A DNA stretch of 64,000 nucleotides from Poecilobothrus nobilitatus (Eukaryota; Arthropoda; Insecta; Diptera; Dolichopodidae). Under the pieces are notes generated by a model. That model saw nothing but the letters and a program-made list of their open reading frames with translations, was not told where the DNA came from and ran no database searches. This document shows, in pieces, positions 57,955-64,000 of this stretch. Position numbers and translations under genes: made by a program. The stretch spans positions 254,115,597 to 254,179,596 of the forward strand of contig OX352772.1 in NCBI GenBank assembly GCA_947095535.1, read 5' to 3'. Each line of letters opens with the position of its first letter. The stretch's first letter is position 1.

Positions 57955-58560
57955 ATTATGGATTTTGAAAGAAAGAATTAAAAAGGAGGATAGGAAAATT
58001 AAAACCTTTAAACAAAACAATAGAAGAAAAATTAAAAAATTAAAGTTTTCCAGATATTGTTAAATAATTAAAAAATAAAAATTATGAAGTATTTGCTATG
58101 TTAGAAGAAATTTCAGGACCTAGTAAATTAATTTTAGATCGTCAAATATTAAAAAATAATAATTTACTGTCCAAAAACTATTCTTCTGAACTACAATAAT
58201 TTGCTTTGAATATAAATTTTTTATCTCGGTAATTGGTAACAACATTTGGTAACGAGTCCATAAAAAAAATGGTTATAAGCTTTTTTTAAATGTAGTATTT
58301 GATGAAATCTATATACGGCAACATATTGATTGATTTGGGAATGATTGTTACGGTTTTGTTGATTTTGGGAGTGGTATTAAAAGTAACATAAGGCTACACA
58401 AATACCAGTTTTTATTACATTTTGTATGAACCTTAGTTTGTACGAACCTTAGGAAGATTCCTTTGGGAATAAGTTGTCATTATTCGTTTAATAATTATAT
58501 CCCAAATAAGTTATCTAAAATTGTTTTAATTTAACATATAATTTAACATAAAAAAATACA
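57955..58560 (+). pseudogene. P-element/THAP9-like transposase relic
   Basis: Translated pieces read NYEVFAMLEEISGPSKLILD, RQILKNNNLLSKNYSSELQ, FALNINFLS (a P-transposase segment, usually Y-S-x-E-L-x-x-F-A-L-x-L-x-x-L-S) and VVFDEIYIRQHID, FGNDCYGFVDFGSGIKSN. The last two carry the first catalytic acidic residue (D in FDEIYIR) and the GFVDFG block of the RNase-H-like fold. Stops and deletions separate them. Neither the N-terminal THAP finger nor terminal inverted repeats were seen. P transposases use GTP and cut-and-paste chemistry; this relic is dead. Confidence 0.72.
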
Positions 58561-58569
58561 AAACATAAA

Positions 58570-60355
58570 TAATATGATATTATTTTTATATTTCAGTGCG
58601 AATAAGAATGAAAATGATCTTTTTAAAATATTAAAAGTACTGCTCCTGAAACTTAAAAAATATATTCAGTGAGCAATGCTCTTTTGAAAAATTCGTAGCA
58701 ACAACACTCAATATTTTCGATGTAGTAGTGTTTTGTCGTTGTATGAGAATTTGCCTCACTTTTTTTTGTATTTACTTTTCCTTATACTCTATATTCTAAG
58801 CAATACATACGCACGGTTCACTCAGCTGTTTGTCAAAATTGGCTGAAAATATTTTTTTCACTGCCTATTTATTAGTAATGTATCTATGGACTGCCCACAA
58901 TAATGCCCAATATTCGCGGCGGTTTTTTCGTTGGCAACAAAATTAATATAATTTTTAATTTTACCGCCGACATAAGAATAGAAACAGTCAAAATCAATAG
59001 ATATCAATCAAAATAAATCAAAGTTAGAATAAATAAACAAGTAAAAGTGGATTTAAATTTTTAAAAAATGAAAATGCAAAAATTTTTTTTATTTAATATT
59101 TAAAATACCGAATCGAACCGACTACTCAATAATTTGAATTTTGTAAACTGAATGATTCTCATTTCTTGTTATTAAAACACCTGTTTTCGCTAGCCGCCAC
59201 CGTCCTCATTGTGAGTCACTCGCTGTGTGAGATTCTGGTTTCACCTTAATACATTGAAAGGTTTGGATGTTTATGGCTTTTCATTATTGTTGACTCTGAG
59301 TTTGTTATTTAAATTCATAACGTCCAAGTATGAAATTTAAAAGTCTTAATTAATAATTGTGGGCTTTAATTATAAATAAAATTGTTCAAATTTTCGGCTT
59401 ATTACCCGTTTGATTAATCGGTGACTTTAATTTGACGTTTTTATTATATATATATATTTATATTTTTTTTCGTTTTCTCAATTATTCATTATTTTTCACA
59501 ATGCCTAAGTGTAGTAGGGTACCATGTCGCGAAGTAAATGCTGAGCCTAGTCTACAAATGCATGCGTTGATAGCTGTGAGGGGTTGTCCAATCCTAAATA
59601 TATGTAAAATGATAAACTGAAACTATGCTTACTTTGTTAAATACTTAAATGCAAAATCAAATTCTCCAAAGCTTCAAGAATGAGATATATTAAAATCAGA
59701 ATGATCGAATATAGTTTTTTAAATATAATTTGTAATGTTGTCCTTTGTTTAGGAAGATTTAACTTTTTTTCTTATTTTGAATTAGAATAATAATTTAAAT
59801 ATACATATGTACAAATGTATGTAATGAAAAAGAAGAATTTTGCAAGATCATTGAACTTTAGTAGAACTGTATTACAATACCATTTAACTCAATTCTATAA
59901 ACTTATGTTTGTTTGGGATTTTCCAATTTGGATTAGTAAAGATTAAATTGTTGACTTAAGTTCAATTATTTATTTATTTATTTATATTCCAATATTACAC
60001 AAACAACTTAAGCAATATTAGTAATACCCTCGGCTACTAAGACCATTATGGATCTGGCTAAGAATTAAACCATAAGTAAGTTAAATTTAAGTTAATGTTT
60101 ACAATTCACTTATACATTTTTCCTACATATTCACTACCTCATAAAGAGTTTTACAATTTTGCTTTCCTGTTTTAAGAAAAAAAAAGTATATATGTAGCTA
60201 TAAATATAAAGTTATTCTTTTCTTAAATTAAAAATTAAACTAAAATATCTTATTAAATTAAATTATTACATTATTTATTAGATTATATATTTCATTATAT
60301 TATTTTAAAAATGTTATTAGTAGTTCCATATAGCTTTGCATATTTTGTCTTGCTT
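58570..60355. other. AT-rich interval without recognised gene
   Basis: Mostly A/T with some mixed sequence at 58700-58960 and 59180-59260 and a short ATG frame at 59501 (MPKCSRVPCREVNAEPSLQ), which is not recognised and is probably chance or ORF1 debris. A 'tatttatttatttatttata' run lies at about 59965-59990. Confidence 0.4.
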
Positions 60356-60365
60356 GTAAAAACAC

Positions 60366-60692
<327 letters not shown>

Positions 60693-60947
60693 TTTTTGGT
60701 TTTTTTTTTTCGAGGGGGGAAATGCGTTTACGCACAATGTGCCGGACTCCCACCTGGGTTCAGATGGACTACCGGCTAAAACCCACCCCTAACACCAAAG
60801 CCACCAGCCCGGTACCGTTTTTCACATTGCTTCAGGCTAGGCCTTATCAGATAGGCACAGGGCTCACACGCGTCGCTGTGCATCTACCGCCTCAGCCTCT
60901 TAGTTCTTGGTGTGAAGCGTATTTTGCACGAATTTCGCCACCAGACG

Positions 60948-61740
60948 CTAGTTTTCTTCTGTTTTAAGCATATACTCTACTATATTGTCTGGTGACAACG
61001 GTCCGAGTATCTGTTCAACTGCAGCTCTGCCATCCGTCCACCGATTGCAGTGGAAGATCACGTGTTCTGCACCATCTCTACCTCTCCCACAATAGTAATA
61101 TTCAGGTGTCTCGACTCGTCCCATCCTGAGAAGGCATGACCGAAAGCATCCGTGTCCGCTTAGGAACTGCGTGAGGTAGTAGTTTACCTCCCCATGCTTA
61201 CGACTAACCCACTTCTTTAACTGCGGCAAAAGCCGAGTGGCCCATTGTCCCTTAAGTTCGACGTCCCAGAGCTCTTCCCATTTGTTCATGGTGCGGCTTC
61301 TCTCTTCCGTGGCCACTCTCTCTCGCCCGATCTCCGCCCTTCTCCTGAAAATATTTTTTCTTTTCAACGCCAGCAGTCCGATGGGTATAACTCCAGCAAT
61401 TACGAGCACCGCTGCTTCAGAGACTGTTCGGTAGGAACAGGCGACCCAGAGAGCAGCGCGTCGCTGGACAGAAGCTAGTCCTTTTCTGTACCACTCAAAT
61501 CGCATTCGATTGCCCCAGACCTCCGCACCATATAACAGCGCCGACTGCACGGTATTCATTAGAAGTCGTCGCTTACTTGAGGTAGACCCGTGAGTATTAG
61601 CCATTATTCTGCTCAAGTTCGCAACCATGGCTTCCGACTTGTCAGCCATCCGCCGCAAGTGCTGCCCGAAGGTGAGTTTTTCGTCTATCATCACCTTCAG
61701 ATATTTAGCAGCAGCTTTTGACACTACGCGCTCCTTCCCT
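60948..61740 (-). pseudogene. R1-like RT thumb and C-terminal domain
   Basis: A frame of 295 codons (61835 down to 60948) reads AAAKYLKVMIDEKLTFGQHL, MANTHGSTSSKRRLLMNTVQ, SALLYGAEVWGNRM, YRTVSEAAVLVIAGVIPIGL, FLSGHGCFRSCLLRMG and the C-terminal finger YYYCGRGRDGAEHVIFHC (spacing C-x7-H-x4-C, with the first Cys of the usual C-x2-C replaced). It is the best-preserved part of the element. Confidence 0.82.
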
Positions 61741-62110
61741 ACCATAAACGGTAGACGGTGTCGATCGTCTTTTTGGTTAGAATTATAATTTCCGTTTTGG
61801 CGAATGCTAAAGCTAGCTCTCGACCAGACATCCATGTACTTATTCTTCGTATCGCTATATTTAATTTTAGCACTGCAACATCTTCTGCATAGCCGCTCAA
61901 GCTCACTCCTTCTGGAATTTCCAATCGCAGGAGCTCATCGTATGCCGCATTCCAGAGGTCAGATCCTAGAATTGACTTTTGAGCTGCCCCTGCCATGACT
62001 GTCTTAATGTGTTGGCCGTCCTCTGTTTCATACATGAAAGTTCCGGTAATGAGGCAAGAATTGTACATTTTAAGCCGGAGGTCAGGTCTTGCACGGTACG
62101 CAGCCTTCAG
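61739..62110 (-). pseudogene. R1-like reverse transcriptase, palm partly deleted, YADD mutated
   Basis: It reads MYNSCLITGTFMYETEDGQH, VMAGAAQKSILGSDLWNAAY (motif B), GVSLSGYAEDVAVLKLN (motif C) and STWMSGRELALAFAKTEIII. Text jumps from the segment before motif 1 (RPDLRLKMYNSCL) to just before motif B, so motif A with its catalytic Asp is deleted. The YADD box reads YAED. The protein is dead on both counts. Confidence 0.8.
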
Positions 62111-62329
62111 GGCTTCTGAGCGTATGCCACCGGGTCCGGCAACTTTGCGGTTACGTAAAAGTCCAATGCAACTCCCAGCTCCTGGTAAGTGTAGAGAGGA
62201 ATATCACCTACTTCTATTTCAGGGTCTATTCACAAAGTGGGCGTGATGTAAAAAGTGCATCAACTATCCGTATAATCGTCTCCACACTCATACAGCTCGA
62301 CGCAGACCCCAACCTAAGCTTCTTTGTGA

Positions 62330-62700
62330 CTATTTTATGGCCAAGGTCCTACGGGTCAGCGTTAACTTCCCCCCAGCCTTCTCCATTGGAAAACCTTGCT
62401 TCGCATTGGAAAACCTTGCTAAAGGTGTACCGGAGCAACTTCTTTGCCACCTTATGTTCCACGGAAATAGTGTTTGCCTCTTGACGATTGCGCGCCCTTT
62501 ATGCTCTCCGTCTAACCCGAAGACAGAGTCTTCTGAGATCCGCAATATCCTCGGTCCACCAATACACCAAATGTCGAAGTGGTCCCGGTCGGTTCCGAGG
62601 CATGGACAACTCACAGGCGCTGCGAATAAGACCCATTGTTTCTTCCACAACAGCTTCTGCCTATTCCTGGGCTCTGCGATTCCTGGTGTGTTCTACTAAA
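62330..62700 (-). pseudogene. R1-like linker between endonuclease and RT
   Basis: With frame correction it reads NRRAQEQAEAVVEETMGLIR, SACELSMPRNRPGPLRHLVY, WWTEDIADLRRLCLRVRRRA and YRARNRQEANTISVEHK, the W-W-T-x-x-I-A-x-L-R block typical between endonuclease and RT in R1 elements. A 25-bp tandem duplication ('attggaaaaccttgcttcgc') is visible at about 62386-62425. Confidence 0.72.
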
Positions 62701-62711
62701 AACCGGGCGCC

Positions 62712-63421
62712 TCAAAGTATTGAGGAGAATCTAGCCTCATCAAGCCTTGCGACAGTCCACCGCCCTAGCTCTTGTCCAGCACTCCGGTATGGCTCTGACC
62801 TCTCCCGAACGCAGAATGTAATGTACTGGGGATCACTTCCGGTATAGTCCTCCAGTACGCTACAGCCCTCCACTAGTAAGGCTAGATCCTCCGTCGCGAA
62901 GAAGATATCGGAGATAGTCTCCGTATACCCTGGGCAGCGAAACGTCGACGTACAACGAATGTTTAGTACAATTAGTCCTCTTCTGGCCGCCATTTCCGAT
63001 ATATATTTTCCTCGAGAGTTGGTGATGGACATTCCTCATTCAGTACTTTGCACATTGAATTCTCCAGCGACTATAATTTTGACTGACATTCAAAGGATCG
63101 AACCCTCTAGTGCATCTATTTTAATGCTGAAGGACTGGATCAGTTCATTCGGAGTAAAGGAGCACTGATATATGTTACTCGTCCACTTTTGATCCATACA
63201 AAGCATTCCTCACGTCCGTGTGCTTTCACCGTAATACTTTTGGAATCACGTACCAGGATCGCCGCAGTCCCAAGCTCATCGCGGTACCAGTACGTAGATA
63301 ATAGGTCCCTGTACTGCTCACTGATAACGAGCAGGTAGGCATCATGCTCGTGGACTAGCTGGTGCAGGAGAGAGTCCGCCGTCTTGCTCCGATTAAGATT
63401 CGCTTGCATAATCCGGATCAT
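62712..63421 (-). pseudogene. R1-like endonuclease
   Basis: It begins MIRIMQANLNRSKTADSLLH and continues HDAYLLVISEQYRD (usual I-x-E-P/Q catalytic block, here S-E-Q), TAAILVRDSKSITV, and a second frame with SITNSRGKYISEMAARRGLI, CTSTFRCPGYTETISDIFFA (conserved S-x-x-D-x-T/I region) and SDPQYITFCV (usual S-D-H replaced by S-D-P). The domain would nick the target chosen by the element. Its catalytic His is lost and a frameshift splits it. Confidence 0.78.
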
Positions 63422-63491
63422 CTAATAAGTAATTAAGTGCTTCCTAAAGCGTTCTTAAACACCTCGCTCCTCCTACACCCAGGGATATTGA

Positions 63492-63935
63492 TTACGCTAC
63501 CAGAATCGTGGCCTTCTCAACGCACAGGAAGCATCGTTCAGGGGATGCACACACTTTCGCCTTGTGGTCTGGTCCGCCACACCTGAAGCAGAGCCTGCTT
63601 CTATCAGGGCCTTTGCATATTCCAGCGCAGTGACCGTAACCAAGGCACTTATAGCACTTGGTTGCGGTTGCCGTCTGCCTGACTCTGCAGCTGACGAATG
63701 CCACTTTTATGTGCTGGGTTTTTATAAGTTTTGCGCGCCCTTTGTCCCTATAGTCACTATTGCTATTTTTGTGCCCTCCTGTTAGAGTCGGTTACCGAGA
63801 CTTTGAAACTCGCGGTTCAACCACCCAAAACTTCTTTTGTGGCGTTACTCACCCACTCCGAGGTGGTGAGATCATCGAGATCTCTAATCTCCACTATCTC
63901 CTTTAGTTCTAAGCTGCACAAGCTTGCGTTCTCCC
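63492..63935 (-). pseudogene. R1-like ORF1 C-terminus with zinc knuckles
   Basis: The upstream part reads SLCSLELKEIVEIRDLDDL and TTSEWVSNATKEVL, then after a frameshift the 70-codon frame gives MAFVSCRVRQTATATKCYKC, LGYGHCAGICKGPDRSRLCF and RCGGPDHKAKVCASPERCFL. This yields two full CCHC knuckles (CYKCLGYGHCAGIC and CFRCGGPDHKAKVC) and the start of a third (CFLC). These bind the element RNA. The 5' end is cut at the (AAT)n boundary. Confidence 0.8.
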
Positions 63936-63966
63936 CCAATAATAATAATAATAATAATAATAATAC

Positions 63967-63997
<31 letters not shown>

Positions 63998-64000
63998 AAT
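63936..64000. repeat. (AAT)n microsatellite at the right window edge
   Basis: Begins immediately after 'ttctccccc' and runs to the window end. Same strand and motif as the tract at 60366-60692, on the other side of the R1-like element. Confidence 0.93.

Larger units (their letters stand above)
60693..63935 (-). mobile_element. R1-like LINE, 5' truncated and internally deleted, embedded in (AAT)n
   Basis: A GC-richer element whose 5' end lies at about 63935 (in ORF1) and whose 3' end, a short A-rich tail, lies at about 60693. Order on the - strand: ORF1 C-terminus with zinc knuckles, endonuclease, linker, RT with deletion, thumb and C-terminal zinc motif, 3' untranslated region (60710-60947). 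Both flanks are (AAT)n of the same strand. The LQANLNRS-type endonuclease start, three-knuckle ORF1 and GAAQGSILGPDLWN-like motif B are hallmarks of the R1 clade. Confidence 0.82.

Noticed and set aside
59501..59620. Short frame MPKCSRVPCREVNAEPSLQ as a small gene
   Set aside because: Only about 39 codons from the ATG, no recognisable domain, no splice context and no conservation evidence available.
61237..61434. + strand frames across 61.2-63.2 kb
   Set aside because: Antisense shadows of the R1-like element; the - strand reading gives recognisable RT, endonuclease and zinc-knuckle blocks.

Overview
The window is AT-rich eukaryotic DNA made almost entirely of transposable-element (TE) debris. 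The element types point to an insect and most likely a fly (Diptera): a Ty3/gypsy element of the 412/mdg1 type, LINEs resembling the LOA, R1, RTE and jockey/CR1 groups, and P-like, hAT-like, Tc1/mariner and pogo/Tigger DNA transposons. This assignment is inference from element types, and no species is claimed. There is no bacterial-style gene organisation, CRISPR array or rRNA.

1-27463 is a tandem array of five units of about 5.49 kb (5490, 5486, 5489, 5479 and 5519 bp), entered in mid-array at the left edge. Each unit joins about 1.65 kb of AT-rich sequence, a fragment of a LINE on the + strand, and the 5' half of a 412/mdg1-like retrotransposon on the - strand (start of reverse transcriptase, protease, gag). 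No unit is coding-competent. 27464-32157 is the disordered array edge, where a partial sixth unit carries a 673-bp tandem duplication inside a 2069-bp tandem duplication. The LINE then runs on to about 33412 without the gypsy fusion, so this edge probably keeps an older arrangement.

33.4-37.2 kb is a LINE graveyard holding three families joined end to end. 37.2-45.8 kb is a nest of DNA transposons: a 1.6-kb terminal-inverted-repeat (TIR) element with a 7-bp target duplication inside a 171-bp tandem repeat, a hAT-like element containing a Tc1-like MITE, an RTE-like LINE with a 460-codon open frame, and a broken Tigger/pogo transposase interrupted by a Tc1/mariner remnant.

46.3-48.7 kb holds the only candidate host gene: two phase-compatible coding exons on the - strand encoding a Gln/Asn/Ser/Pro-rich N-terminus, with a tRNA-derived SINE in the intron. 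Its 3' exons are not visible and may lie beyond the TEs.

49.6-52 kb contains diverged short repeats, including a fold-back arrangement of a roughly 100-bp degenerate satellite. 52.6-57.1 kb has a DUF4817-type transposase relic and a longer copy of the LOA-like LINE. 57.9-58.6 kb holds a P-element/THAP9-like transposase relic. 60.3-64 kb is an R1-like LINE lying between two (AAT)n microsatellite tracts, which suggests insertion into a microsatellite.
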